Source: Henricia sp. BOLD:AAB3569 (lineage: Eukaryota; Echinodermata; Asteroidea; Spinulosida; Echinasteridae). From it: a stretch of DNA of 64,000 bases. The notes beneath the pieces are model-generated. The model worked only from the letters and a program-made list of their open reading frames with translations, ran no database searches and was not told the origin of the DNA. A program made the translations under genes and the position numbers. The DNA lies in the NCBI GenBank assembly GCA_037783545.1, contig JBBELK010001002.1, positions 124,001-188,000 of the forward strand. Reading direction: 5' to 3'. Below are positions 42,773-56,100 of the stretch, piece after piece (position 1 is the first letter of the stretch; each line of letters begins with the position of its first letter).

Positions 42773-45700
42773 CGCGTTTCCATTCGAATTACGTAACCAT
42801 GCACCGCATTCCGGACGCAATGAACCGTGGAAGCAGCAGGTAGATTTTGCAACAGACGAACTGCCGACGGCCGGTCAAGATGCTGGTGATGATACGGGAC
42901 GTCCTCGACAATCTAGTACGCTAGTGGGATTTTTAGGTACGTAAACTACGATTGTAACGGTTATCCTATTCCTATGTTTTCATGCTATATGTGGGAATGG
43001 TAAAGTCAGATTAAAGTTTTCTGGGTCTTTTACCTACTTGAAGAAGGGAAAAGTAGTTATGTGGGGTTCGGGATTTAAAATACGTGGGTTGAGTTAGACC
43101 ATAGTCCGCAAGGAACAGTTTCTTGCTCTTATATAGGCTACCACATGAACAATTTCGAGCCGAGGTAACCTTGTCTAAAAGATTACCACATGAACAATTT
43201 CGAGCCGAGGTAACCTTGTCTAGGGTTGAGTGAAATGAACTTGTTATGATTCCTTGCTTGGGGCTTAATCAAGTAACCATCCTTCTAATCTGATTGTTGT
43301 TTTTGCTTTCAGGATGGAGTCGTGTACTACCGTATGACGGCGGCTTCTTGGAAAAGGTGAATTGCGGATCTGTTAATACTCTTAATTGGAAGAAATTCCT
43401 GAAAGATTTTACGGTATTTTTTTCATATACATTGAACACGGATTTGGGTAAATATATATGTTGGAATCGATAGCTTATTCAATTCTAAGATATACTTCCC
43501 ACTGACACTTCCGTCGCAAATGTTGCATTTCTGAGATAAATAAATGATAAAATTACTGAAAAGTGATGAACAAAATGACGTGGCGAGCGGTCTGTGCATA
43601 AGCGCGACAACAGAGGGTGCTGCGCGTGCGTGAATGGTTATCTTGTGCACTAACTGAAGGCAATTTTTGAAGAAGAAAACATGATTTTTCTACAGAAAAG
43701 CAACATTTGCGACAAAAGTGCAAGTGGGAAGTATATCTTAAAATTACATTATGTGTTGATTCCAGGAGGTAATTTCCTTAAAATCTTTGTTCAATGTATA
43801 CGAAAAAAATACCGATTTTACTTTAATACCTGCACTTTCAACTCTTTGTACAAGTCTTATGGACTTCATTAACAAAATTAAGGTTTTTTGTTATTTTATT
43901 CGTTTAGGTTGAACAAAGATGTTAAGGAAATTACCTCCTGGAATCAATAGATAATCCAATTTTAAGATATACTTCCCACTTGCACTTTTGTCGGAAATGT
44001 TGCATTTCTGAGATAAATAAATAATAAAACTACCGGTACTGCAGAGAGTAAGACAAAATCACAGCGAGTAAGCGCGACAATAGAGGCCGCTGCATGCAAG
44101 CGTACATGATTCATCTTGTGCACCAACTAAATGCAATTTTTGAAGAAGAAAATTTCCTTTTTCTTTAGAAAAGCAACATTTGCGACAAAATTGCATGTGT
44201 AAACTGGAAAGTATATCTTAGAATTGGATTATCTGTTGATTCCAAGAGGTAATTTCCTTAAAATCTTTGTTCAACCTAAACAAAAAAAACCCTTTTTTTT
44301 ATTCAGGCTAAAATAATATTTTCACAACAAAATTTCACTTTTTTAGCGGAAGATAAGCTGTATGAATGAAATAATGCAGGTATTTAAGTAGAATAGGAAA
44401 GAATTCTGTTTACTGGCTGCCACTTATTCTCCTTATGACTTAATAACCATCAAAATATTTGAAAGGGAAGTGAATTGTGCAGTAACAAACATTCAAAAAT
44501 TTTCTTGAAAATACTGCCCTGTTCCATAGATTTAACACACGGCGTCTCAGTGGCAACCAGTGAACGGAATTCATACCAAAACAAATTCTGATCATCTTCT
44601 CAACTTTTACCGAAACATGAATTTTATAGTGGATAGTGTAATTTTGGAAAGAATTTACAAGTCGGACATCACATAAGCTTTCCTGCACTAAACCCATCTG
44701 AAAACTGGGAATAATTCCCGGTATTTTTTCCCTTATACATTGAAAATACATTGCGTAAGCGTGACATAAGTTATTTTAAAGGAAAACAATTCTGATTAAC
44801 TTCTCAACTCTTAACTAGAATTCTCTTATTTAATCCACATAGGAACAATTAAAATTACCACAAAACAATAATTCAACAAAATGAGGCCATTTTGAATGAT
44901 CATGGTTAGGGTTTTGGGAACCTTTTATTTATTTTATTAACAGCAATACTTTGTCTTTTCTCCTCAGGTTTTTGATCACCAGCCAAGGGTCCAGTTTAAA
45001 TGTAAGTATCATATAGCCTCTATTGTAACTATGCATTGTTTGAGCTTGGAGCCAATTTTACCATGAATATCTGGGCATGCAATTCTTAGGTTGATGTTAA
45101 TGATATAAATACTACTGAAGTTTTATACATTCACCACCAAAGTAGGTACCTATATTGTTCTGTGTGGAGAGGCAATTTATGGTAAAATGTCTTGCCCAAA
45201 GGCACATCTATACAACCTTTTGAATTAACCAAGGTATTGAGTACATGACACTTGACTGTTTGGATATCTAAATTTCATATTAAAATTGGCCCAGACATTT
45301 TTGTGTGTTTTTACTTGGTTTATTTATCATAAAAAGGCAAATCCTGGGTGTCCGTGCATGGTAATGAACCCCACGTATATTTTGAAGGAAAGAACTAACC
45401 TCCAAATTTAAATCTTGTGTCAAAAAGTAAAACTAAAACAAAATTGGAATATGTGGCCCTGCAGTGACATGAAAGACACTTGGCTTGAGAGATGATGAAA
45501 ATCAATACCTGCATTTTCCGGAAACCATTAGTTTTTGATAATTTTAAAACTAATTAAGTTAGGAAAATAACTAAATTATTGGCCTTTTCGCAATTTCATT
45601 GCTGGAGAAATCAGTGGCAAAATCAGTGTACACAAATAAATTTACTGATAAATTTCTGGTGTCCTTTAATAGCGCATTTCATGTCTCTTGACATCTCAAT

Positions 45701-48548
45701 GCGAACCACCTCAATATTGATACATAGATCGGCAAGTGGCGGCTAAGCCAGAGACATTGGGAAAATTCCCCTTCTCTCTCGAAAGAATGTTCTAGGATCT
45801 TTAAGATGCATTACACAATACTGGACCTAGGGCTTTACATCCCATCCACAGGATGAAGCAATTGGGGTAAAGCGCCTTGCTCAAGGGCACAAGTACCTCA
45901 AGTAGTCTGAAAACCACAACCTTCGGGTGTTTCCACCTGAAGTTTGTAAGTTAATGACCCAAACTGCCACGATACTTATAACTCATTCTGCAAATTACCT
46001 GCACTATGCTATTAAAGAAGAAAATATAGCAATGTATTTGTATCCGTATATCATCCTGAAACCTGTGCACATCAAGTTGAATTTGCGAAAAGGCTACATG
46101 AATACATACATCGTACAGACTTCATCTGTGTCAAAAGTCGGAAGGTTCCATGTTGTGCATGGCCACAATTTTCATTCAGACATGCTGGTAAATGTACAGC
46201 ACAAAATCAAATATGTTTGGCATACGTAGATTAAATATGTTTGGCAAAACATATCTGTGTCGAAAGTCGGAAGGTTCCATGTTGTGCATGGCCACAATTT
46301 TCATTCAGACATGCTGGTAAATGTACAGCACAAAATCAAATATGTTTGGCATGTAGATTAAACAAACTTTACTTATTGCATATGTGCGAAGGGAATGAAT
46401 TTACTTGCTGAAGTGGTTTAAAATTGGAGTACAAACTGCATGTTACAACATGAACTGTCTGCCATTATAATACATGTATTTCAGCAAACATATCAACATT
46501 CACTGTCCTTATAGGTACCCATTTACTCCTGGGTTGAGAGAACCCACGTTTAGAACTAATCATTAGGGAGGTATTCGCACCGTCACGGATACCGATACGT
46601 CATGACTTTATGCGCGTCTCGTGACGCGTAACTGTATATAGTACACATGTTTTCATATGCGTGAACAACGGTTATCGGCCTCCATACGCGTAGCATAAAA
46701 ATGGATACCGGTTATGCAGATTTTTCGCTTTTTCCGTGATGGATTAATAAGTTTTATGCATTTTGTTTCTTTGTGATGTATCTTCCATGAATACCGATCG
46801 AATTTAATGAATCATTCCCACGTGAAAGTGAGGAAAATCTGCTGCAAACAAAGCCAAGCGCAGAGCATATTTAGCAGATGAATGTATGCACGTAGTCACA
46901 CTGAACCCAGTTCAGTGAGCGCATCAACGTGAACGGTTACCGTTATCCGTATTCGTCACCTTGCGAAACCTCTGTATTGTCTCAAATGCAATCCACGCCA
47001 CATGAATTTACCTTTCTTTTTTGTAGAAAATGAAATGTGTAACATGCAGTTTGTGCTCAAAACACGAGAATGGCTAAAAAAAATTCTAAGCAAATTCTTA
47101 AATTGTTTGTTTTTATAGGGAAAAAACCCTTAATTCTTACCTATAAATTGATAATCATTGAAAAACCATAAACAAGTTTGTGTGCATTTTAAAAGTTGAA
47201 CTAAATTAACCTGGTTTTATGAGGAAATAATTCAGTACTCAATCATCAGAAACCAGAGGATTGGCCAAAAAATGTAATTTTGTTTTTGATAAAAATGTGT
47301 CTGACAGCTTGGGCTGAGTTTTTGTGATCATGACTAGAAATTGGCAGTGGATCCAGGCACTGTCTGGGTAGTGCTTGAAATGTCCATAAGCCTAGAACCG
47401 CCACTGATTTCCAGTTATACTTGCAAAAACTTGACTCGGGCTGTGCAACATCCAACTCATTTTAGAATAAGTCACATTTTTTGGGGTAAATTTTGGGTTT
47501 TTCCTGATCAAATCTGCAAATTTTTTGCTGTAACATTTTACATTCTAATAAAACTAAACATGTGGAAATTTTCCTGTCAACCCATTTAGTGATCACGTAA
47601 ACTGGACATGTTTAAATAAACCTATGTGTGTGACATTTTGAAGCATTTCCGGAAAGTCAAGTTTGACTGTCGATTTCTCTCTTGTTGCAAAATAATTTTC
47701 CTTGAATTTTATATCATTGGAAAGCCCTGTTATTCCTCTTTACGATGTGTCATTTGTTATGATTAAGCAATTGGGGGATGTGCAGTACAGCTGAATACGG
47801 GGCGGGTGTAATGTCACAAAATGCATTGCTATTGTCAAAAAGTGCATTGACACATTCCCATCCTCAAAGCAAAAGGGGAATGCACGACAATAGCAGTGAA
47901 TTTTGTGACATTTCACCCACCCCTGTATTCCGCTATACTACACATCCCCCAATCGATTAATCATAACAAATGACACATCACTGTAAAGAGGAATAACAGG
48001 GCTTTCCAATGATACAAATTTCAAGGGAAAGGATTTAGTAACAAGAGAAAAATCGTCAGTCAAACTTGACTTTCCGAACTTTTTGAGGAGTTTAGCAAGG
48101 TAGTCATCTACAGGGGGCACCTTATAATAGTACATCATTTGTTTCAAATTTATCTGAAAGTTCCTTTTTACAGGGGGAAAATGTATGTTACGTGTGTGAC
48201 GTCGGAAATGTCACACACGTGACAGACATTTTTTCCCTGTAAAAAGAAATTTTCAAGTAAATTTGAGACAAATGCTGTATTATATAAGGTGACCCCTGTA
48301 GATGACTTCCATGCTATATTAATGCAAAAGTATTCACCAACAGGAAATTTATTGAACATAATACAGTTCAAAAAGCTACACATGATTTCCAGCTAAAAGG
48401 TACTTTTTTGTACGACTGGTAAATTGTTTTAGGCAAATGGAATAAGTTATGAGAAATTTAACTAAAAAATCATTTTGTTTTGGTATGAAATGCATTGTAA
48501 ATTGTGTTGATCTGAAATTAATTTGTTTTGTAATTTTCTTTTTCAGAA
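42669..48548 (+). CDS. Putative four-exon gene, 134 aa, unrecognised
   Basis: Exons 42669-42936, 43313-43413, 44968-45001 and 48547-48548. Donors GTACGT, GTATTT, GTAAGT and acceptors TGCTTTCAG, CTCCTCAG and TTTTTCAG fit, phases 1, 0, 1. The protein-like part reads DELPTAGQDAGDDTG, SSTLVGFLGWSRVLPYDGG, then NTLNWKKFLKDFTVFDHQPR and ends QFK; the stop is formed across the last junction (T then AA). The first 30 or so codons lie in a MITE and are doubtful as coding, so the true start may be another upstream exon. Poly(A) candidates AATAAA are at about 48991 and 49248. It could also be a fragment of a larger gene or a spliced non-coding RNA. No domain recognised. Confidence 0.3.
43430..44280. repeat. 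Two adjacent palindromic elements of one family
   Basis: AAGATATACTTCCCACT with GCAAATGTTGCATTTCTGAG is followed by the inverted copy (AAAGCAACATTTGCGAC, AGTGGGAAGTATATCTT) at 43445-43775. The whole arrangement recurs at about 43905-44275. Both have GGTAATTTCCTTAAAATC near their right ends. Non-coding, in an intron of the putative plus-strand gene. Confidence 0.7.
45740..45910. repeat. Dispersed repeat with CTTGCTCAAGGGCAC tail
   Basis: GAAAGAATGTTCTAGGATC and AGCGCCTTGCTCAAGGGCAC; the former matches the repeat at 7080-7140. Words like this occur at the ends of many invertebrate dispersed repeats; the class is not determined. Confidence 0.5.
46124..46352. repeat. 100-bp direct duplication
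   Basis: About 100 bp beginning TCTGTGTCAAAAGTCGGAAG and ending AAATATGTTTGGCAT is repeated at an offset of 128 bp with a single change in the quoted part. A 100-codon open frame reads through the first copy but has no coding features. Confidence 0.75.
46566..46976. mobile_element. 410-bp element with GAGGTATTCGCACCGTCACG-type ends
   Basis: The left end GAGGTATTCGCACCGTCACG matches the complement of the right end (CGTATTCGTCACCTTGCGAA...CCTC) imperfectly; the arms continue as GGATACCG. Non-coding. Confidence 0.5.
47651..48310. repeat. Two consecutive long palindromes
   Basis: The first (about 47651-48079) has arms of about 210 bp, with AAAGTCAAGTTTGACTGTCG outside and GGGGATGTGCAGTACAGCTG inside. 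The second (about 48098-48310) pairs GTCATCTACAGGGGGCACC with the complement near 48300 and has a TGTGTGACGTC...ACACGTGAC centre. Both lie in the last intron of the putative plus-strand gene. Confidence 0.7.
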
Positions 48549-48571
48549 ATGGGAGCTCATGAGGCTGCAAG

Positions 48572-49260
48572 CAGGGTTGTAGTCAAGTCCACCACAAGTC
48601 CCTGGATCTTAATTCAAGTCACAGGCTACTCAAATGAACTCCAACAAAGGCATTCGTTTGTGCATGCTCATCCTTTGCTTCTGGACGTTTGACGGACTCG
48701 ACTACAACCTCGGTTCCAGACGGAATAGTTTTTAAATCTTTTCGCGAGTGATGTCTTTGTGCCGTGGTACGTCGTAATCTGGAACAAATTGCCGATGGTA
48801 TTTTTAGTCAATTGGGTATGTAGACAGAAAACTTGAGAAAGTCAATTTTCAGTTTATCGTCATGTTGTTACTAACAATATGTAACTTAATTGTGATTTAC
48901 CAAGTTACAAATGTTGTGTTTTAGTGATTTGTTTCTTGAAATTGCAGTTATCGTTTGTAATTATATTTTCTTGTTTTACAGTGAATGTTTAATAAATCAT
49001 TTTAATTGTATTTCTTTGTACACCATTTTTATTAATGTTTTCTTTAACAGTTAGAGGAGGGAAACCTCCACTTCAATACGTTAGAAAATCGTACAGGGGG
49101 CAACCCCTGTTCGATTTTCAAATTATAAATTTGGACCACCGAACCCTGGACTATCTGTAAAGACAATAGCAATTAGGACCTTGCATAAATTAAGTTAATG
49201 AACATTTTACTTGAATATATTACTTGGTTTACTTATTGGAGTACAGAATAAAATGAGACT
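48572..49260. other. 3' region of the putative plus-strand gene
   Basis: Starts with a small element with GGTTGTAGTCAAGTCC and GGACTCGACTACAACC ends (48572-48713). AATAAA occurs at about 48991 and 49248. A minus-strand poly(A) candidate (TTTATT on the plus strand at 49294) suggests that two genes converge here. Confidence 0.4.
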
Positions 49261-49445
49261 TGTTTACAAATGAAACTTTTGTTGTCAGTGACTTTTATTT
49301 TGACTTTGGAAGTTACTTAACTATATAACACTATTTAAATAAGATTGTTTACAAACATTACTAAGTACATTTAACAATGCTACAAGAGAAATAAATACAA
49401 TTGGTTGTTGCTAAATGAAGACAAGAATATTAAGTACAAGTCAAT

Positions 49446-50120
49446 GTTTACAAACTGTTAGTCATTTTTTGAGAGAATGTTTTGGTTTGTTTACAAACTG
49501 ATAGTCATTTTTTGAGAGAATAATTTGAGCAAGTTTTGGTTTGTTTACAAACTGATAGTCATTTTTTGAGAGAATAATTTGAGCAAGTTTTGGTTTGTTT
49601 ACAAACTGATAGTCATTTTTTGAGAAAATAATTTGAGCAAGTTTTGATTTGTTTACAAACTGATAGTCATTTTTTGAGAGAATAATTTGAGCAAGTTTTG
49701 GTTTGTTTACAAACTGATAGTCATTTTTTGAGAAAATAATTTGAGCAAGTTTTGATTTGTTTACAAACTGATAGTCATTTTTGAGACACTGAAGAGTTGT
49801 GTGCTTAGGGATGGATAGAAGATTCAATGTTTACAAACTGTTAATCAATTTTTGGAGAGAGGCTTGAACAAATTTAGGACAGCTTGTTTGTTTACAAGCT
49901 GTTAGTCATTTTTTTGAGACATTGAAGAGTTGTGCTTAGGAACTGACTGTAGGATGGATAGAAGGTTTTTTCTTCTGTTGATTCAATGTTTGCAAACTGA
50001 TAGTCATTTTTGAGACACTGAAGAGTTGTGTGCTTAGGGACTGACTGATAGATGGAAGGTTCAGTTGAGTTGATTCAATGTTTACAAACTGTTTTTGGAG
50101 AGAGGCTTGGACAGCAGAGC
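49446..50120. repeat. 54-bp tandem array and degenerate continuation
   Basis: Units of 54 bp (TGTTTACAAACTGATAGTCA, then TTTTTTGAGA and a GAGCAAGTTTTG end) start at 49446, 49489, 49543, 49597, 49651, 49705 and 49759. Four spaced, diverged units follow at about 49829, 49890, 49987 and 50078. On the minus strand the array would fall in the 3'UTR of the model ending at 50179; the unit length being a multiple of three explains the long open frame. Confidence 0.8.
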
Positions 50121-50178
50121 TTCTTGTTGTTGGAAATTGCTTTGGGTTTTTTTGGGAACTCTGTGGCAGAAGGTTCAA

Positions 50179-53100
50179 TCATCCTGATTTCTTCAACTTG
50201 TGTCTGCGGGGGAAAAGTAAAAAGTTTTTAAACAGTATAGTAAATCTACAGATGGCACAAATGCAACATTTCCATATTTGTTGAATCAGATAATGTTTTT
50301 CTATGCTGTAAACTCAGGCATGCAACTGTGTTACAAGGGAAATGCAAACAAATCTCCGACTTTGTACAGTGTTTTTTTATTTTCCCGATGGTGCAGATGA
50401 GGAAAAGTTGCATGCCTGTAAACTGCAACTCCTGAAGGCCCAATGGTCATTTTTCGAAAACTGGAGATACTTTATACAGTAAAGAGGGAATTTTGGCAAT
50501 ACAGACCATATTTTCGAGAAAATACCTTTGTCTGGTCTCAAAATAAAAGAAATAAGTTTCAGTTGTTCTGAAGAGATAACTTAGGCCCAAAAAGGGTTAC
50601 AAATAGTGTGACAACATGCCTTTCTAAAAACCCTGTGATCAAATTTCCAATATACGCTCGTAACCGGGACGGACACTTGTGTTACATTTTAGGCCGTCCC
50701 AGTTACGAGTGTATATTGGAAATTGGTATACAGGGTTTTTAGAAAGGCATGTTGTCACACTATTTGTAACTCTTTTTGGGCCCAAGTTATCTCTTCAGAA
50801 CAACTGAAACTTATTTCTTTTATTTTGAGACCAGACAAACGTATTTTCTGGAAAATATGGTATGTGTTGCCAAAATTCCCCCCTTACCGTGGAAAATGCC
50901 AGTATATTGGGGCTCACCGTGGGTCAATCTTGGCCACTCTGAAGACGATGCAGTGAGGTCTGCCAAAACAGATCTTGAAAATATTCAGCTCCTGGTCGAC
51001 ATCGCTTGGCACACATGTCTTTGTCACCTGTCACAAATTAAGAAAACATAACGACTACGGTATAAAATGCTGCAAGTTTAGAGAAAATTAAAAGTTGATG
51101 AATTTTTCAATTTGGCTGGAAAAATGAAGACACGTTAGGTTGCTTACAAAGATTCACATCTGATTTGTTTAAAATCATGGATTGCCTCACGCATGGTGGA
51201 GTTTACAAATAAACTGCTTTGGAGAAATTAACGTGAAGTGTAGAGCAATTAAAATGCAAGATGAGAGGCATTTCCGCAAATATTTGAATGTGTAGTGGAA
51301 TCTTCCCCAATGAGTGTTCACTGTATAAACTGCAGGCTACATTCACAATCAGAGTTGATTGGGATGGTAGAGACGACCCTACCGGGGTACATCAGTATGG
51401 ATTTTCAGCAAAGACAAAAAAGATTCAGAATTTAACTTTGAAACGTACCAAAACAGGTTGGAAACGGGCAAAAATTGTTTTCCTGATAATTTCCGAGACA
51501 TTTTTTAAAAAGTCATATATTTTTATGCCGATTTGTGCAAATAACTGCTGGACTAACCCCTTGTGATTTAAAAAAATAAAATTATTGTCATAAAATTGAC
51601 CCAAAATGGATTTGCAGTAAAGATGAACAGAACAATGGACTGTGACTTACTGATACTGTAGGTCAACACTGGCCAGATTTCTTCTCCCAGCAAACTCAAC
51701 ATGATGGGTGGTGCATATGAACAGTAGCCACAGACTAAAAGGGAAAGAAAATATATAAGTTAACTAAGTTACGGTACTTACAAATCAGAGCTACATGTAA
51801 GACTTCAAACCAAATATCTAACACTAAAGTGGAAAATGTGTGGAGGTATGAATGAACTTAAAGCAGAATTGATCCAAACAAAAGATGGTTTATTTTAGCT
51901 AGTTCATCCACACTGGTACAACCGCAGAAATGCTATCATCTAACTAAATATGACGGTGCCAAAACAGACAACAGGCCCGAAAATGTTATGGAGTTTGAGC
52001 GGAATTTGCTCAAAGATGTTTTAGTAATTAAAAAAGAAAATACAAAAATGTGCCTTACAAAAGTGCTTGAAAGATCTGCTCGGCTGTGGGTTCGAGTCCC
52101 ACCCAAGCACTGGTTTTTAATGATTCAAACTGACAGTCCGACACCAGCTCACTGAGTGGGCGAGTGGTTAAGACAACTGCTCTACAATGCAGAAGGCTGT
52201 GGGTTCGAGTCCCACCCAAGCACAAGGTTCTAACATAGTTCTTGGGAAAGCGCTGAGCACAGAGCAAAAATAAATATCATCAAAAAGGGGCAAGGGATTA
52301 GTTGTGATGCCAACTGCTCCACGATTCAAATAGACCCTTTTGCACCAATGCACTGAGTAGTTGAATAATTTGAGACAACTGCTCTAGGTTCAAGTCCCAC
52401 CCAACCACATTTTGATGTTTTTAGCAGTTCTTATAAATTTGACCAAGAAAGGGCAGTTGTGATACCAACTGCTCCATGATTCAGACTGGCCCTTTGATAC
52501 CAGCGCACTGAGTGGTCAAGTGGTTGAGGCAACTACTCTAGATTAGTTGTGATACCAACTTCCATGATTCAAATTGGCCCTTTGACACCTGCGTAATGAT
52601 TGGTTGAAAGGTTAAAAACAACTGCTCTAGAATTCAGAAGGTTGTGGGTTCAAGTCCACCCAAGCACAGGTTTTAACAGAGTTCTTGGGAAAGCTCCGAG
52701 CATAAAGTGCTGATAAATTGCATCAGAAAAGGGCAGGGGATTAGTTGTGAAACCAACTGGGTCTTTGAGACCAGTACACTCAGTGGTCGAATGAGTGAGG
52801 CAACTGTTCTAGGTTCCAGTCCCAACTGCTCCATGATTTGAACCAGCACACCGAGTGGTCAAGTCAACTGTTGTAGTAGAATGTAGGAGAATGAGGATAT
52901 GGGTTCGAGTCCCACCCAAGCACATTTTGATATTTTTAATTGTTCTTATAAATTGTCGGAAAAGGGCAAGGGATTAGTTTTGATACTAAATGTTGCAAGA
53001 ATCAAACAGGCCCTTTGACACCAGCACACCGAGAGGTTGAGTAGTTAAGGAAACTGCTTCAGAATGCAGAAGGTTGTGGGTTCGAATCCCACCCAAGCAC

Positions 53101-56100
53101 AAATTGTTAACATAATGATAGTTCTTGGGAAAGCACTGAGCAAAAGTGCTGTAAGATTATATTGGGAAAGAGCAAGCTATTCCTAATGTAGAGAAGTAGT
53201 AACAAGCTGATGATTACAATACCTAAAAGCTGCTCATGATGACAAATGAATTACAACAAGAGAGAGACATGTATGTGGAGTCCAATAGTCCAGGTGAGGC
53301 CAAGCATGGGCAGCAACACAAGGGAGCTTCATAAATTGGTCCTGTTAAAAGGAAATCAAATGAAATGCATGAGTATGTAAAGCTCATCCCACAAATTATG
53401 TTCATAACGAACGGGACAAACTGTTAGAGAAATAAACAGGCTTTCCAATGATATCATAGCACACAATGCTAGAAATACAGTAACTTTTTAGACCCTCCCT
53501 CCCCCAACCCCCCCTGTACGCATGGCGTACACAGTGGCTCCAACCTATTCACCCCTGTACGCATACACATTCCATATACCTCAGCATTAGTAAGCATTGG
53601 TAAATGGTTCAGTACTACATGTACGGTATAGTGCTATATACTACTAACGATTCGCATGTCGCCTCCAAAATCTGAAATAAATGAGATTGTTTTTGCATTT
53701 TTGTTTACACAAACTGCAGATTTAATGGGAAAAACCTAAATTGATGAGTGACAAAAATGTGTGGCCTGTCTAATATGTTTGTCAACTTGTCCAATTCCTT
53801 TCTCGTTTTAGTAAAAGCAAATTTTCAGTTTGCGTACATACGCATTGGCTTGGACCCTCCCCCTGCCACCCTGTACGCAATGTCAACAACCCCCTCCCCC
53901 CTCCTTTATGGACGGCCCCTAACAGAGACATGATGATCAACAAAACAAAGTTTGCAAAAATTCCTTGAAAGCTGTATTCAACTCTTGTAGCTTTTTGGCT
54001 GGAAGTAAATGTTTTTGGACTCTTGAGCCACTGTGAGTAACATGCCGTAGTAGAAACAAACATATTTGGGAAATATGGTATGTAAATGAGCAAATTTTCA
54101 AATTAAAATTTTGATGTCAGTATTAACTCATTTCATTCAATGCATTGGGGCATTCTGGGTAGCATCATGAAACCATGGCCACTATGTGACTTCTAAAAAA
54201 TAAAACTGGAACTCAGTTTCAGGGGTATACACCATGCATGAATAAACATGAGAAAATATTGGGGCATTCTGGGTAGCATCATGATAAAACCATGGCCATG
54301 ATGTGACTTCCAAAAAACAAAACTGGAACTCAGTTTCAGAGGGACACCATGCATGAATAAACATGAGAAAATATTGGGGCATTCTGGGTAACATCATGAT
54401 GAAACCATGGCCATGATGTGACTTCCAAAAAACAAAACTGGAACTCAGTTTCAGAGGGACACCATGCATGAATAAACATGAGAAAATATTGGGGCATTCT
54501 GGGTAGCATCATGATAAAACCATGGCCATGATGTGACTTCCAAAAAACAAAACTGGAACTCAGTTTCAGAGGGACACCATGCATGAATAAACATGAGAAA
54601 ATATTGGGGCATTCTGGGTAGCATCATGATAAAACCATGGCCATGATGTGACTTCCAAAAAACAAAACTGGAACTCAGTTTCAGAGGGACACCATGCATG
54701 AATAAACATGAGAAAATATTGGGGCATTCTGGGTAACATCATGATGAAACCATGGCCATGATGTGACTTCCAAAAAACAAAACTGGAACTCAGTTTCAGA
54801 GGGACACCATGCATGAATAAACATGAGAAAATATTGGGGCATTCTGGGTAGCATCATGATAAAACCATGGCCATGATGTGACTTCCAAAAAACAAAACTG
54901 GAACTCAGTTTCAGAGGGACACCATGTATGAATAAATATGAGAAAATATTGGGGCATTCTGGGTAACATCATGATGAAACCATGGCCATGATGTGACTTC
55001 TAAAAAACAAAACTGGAACTCCGCTTCAGGGGAACACCATACATGAGCAAGGGCAAAATAGTAAATTTAGCATGCTGCAGTGACATGTAAATAAGTAGCA
55101 GATTTGCATAATTTTGATTAAGGCAAGAACAGTACATCAATATGTCAGTATTAATTAATGGTGCAGTAATATGTAAATTAAGCATTTATTTGCATAAATT
55201 TGAATACGAACAATTGAATACTACACAAACTATTAAAGTTAAATGCCTGCTGCAAGATAGACTACTCTACCAGGGGCTGACCTCCGTAGAAATTCAAGGT
55301 GCCATTTTAGTAAGCAAACTACCGGTAGATGCGCCTTATGTCCGTTTGACATGACTCTCGCGGTTGCTAATTTTTTTCTCATCCCATAGTTTGGTTGTTT
55401 CATTTCAATGGTGATTAGGTACCATACCAAATATTGTGTTTGTTACTTTGCTCAGTTGCGGTCCCATGCAACAATAAGAGAACAATTGGGTTCTTGAGGC
55501 AAACCTGAGGGAGTATACCACTGTGCCTTATAGCTCAGATGGTAGAGCGTCTGCCCTGTAGCTCATCTGTCTGGTGAGTCAGAGGTCTTGGGGGGAAAAC
55601 CTAAGGGAGTATACCACTGTGCCTTATAGCTCAGATGGTAGACCGTCTGCCCTGTACATGTAGCTCATCGATCTGTCTGGTGAGTCAGAGGTATTGGGGA
55701 AAACCTGAGGGAGAATACCACTTTGCCTTATAGTTCAGCTGGTAGAGCATCTGCCTAGTGTGTCATATGTCTTGGGAAAAATCTGAGGGTGTACATGTAT
55801 ACTACTGTGCCTTATAGCTCAGCTGGTGGAGCGTCTGCCCGGTGTGTCAGAGGTCTTGGGGGAAAACCTGAGGGAGTATACCACTGTGCCTTATAGCTCA
55901 GCTGGTGGAGCATCTGCCCGGTGTGTCAGAGGTCTTGGGGAAAACCTGACAGAGTATACCACTGTGCCTTATAGCTCAGCTGGTGGAGCATCTGCCCGGT
56001 GTGTCAGAGGTCTTGGGGGAAACCTGAGGGATATACCACTGTGCCTTATAGCTCAGCTGGTAGAGCATCTGCCCGGTGTGTCAGAGGTCTTGGGGAAAAT

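Noticed and set aside
45927-46229. 100-codon plus-strand frame
   Set aside because: It starts in a dispersed repeat and runs through a 100-bp direct duplication; no coding features.
49446-49827. CRISPR-like regular array
   Set aside because: Units are contiguous 54-bp tandem repeats without unique spacers, and the DNA is eukaryotic.
51650-51718. Exon candidate on the minus strand (CTTTTAG before, GTAAGT after)
   Set aside because: Good splice signals, but none of its frames joins the flanking exons of the minus-strand model without a stop; kept only as a possible alternative exon.
52147-53102. tRNA genes
   Set aside because: A and B boxes are present but the acceptor stem does not pair and units are embedded in a repeated SINE-like sequence; no functional tRNA fold.
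54182-54814. Four near-identical 82-95-codon frames
   Set aside because: These are the 115-bp satellite read in three frames, not a gene family.
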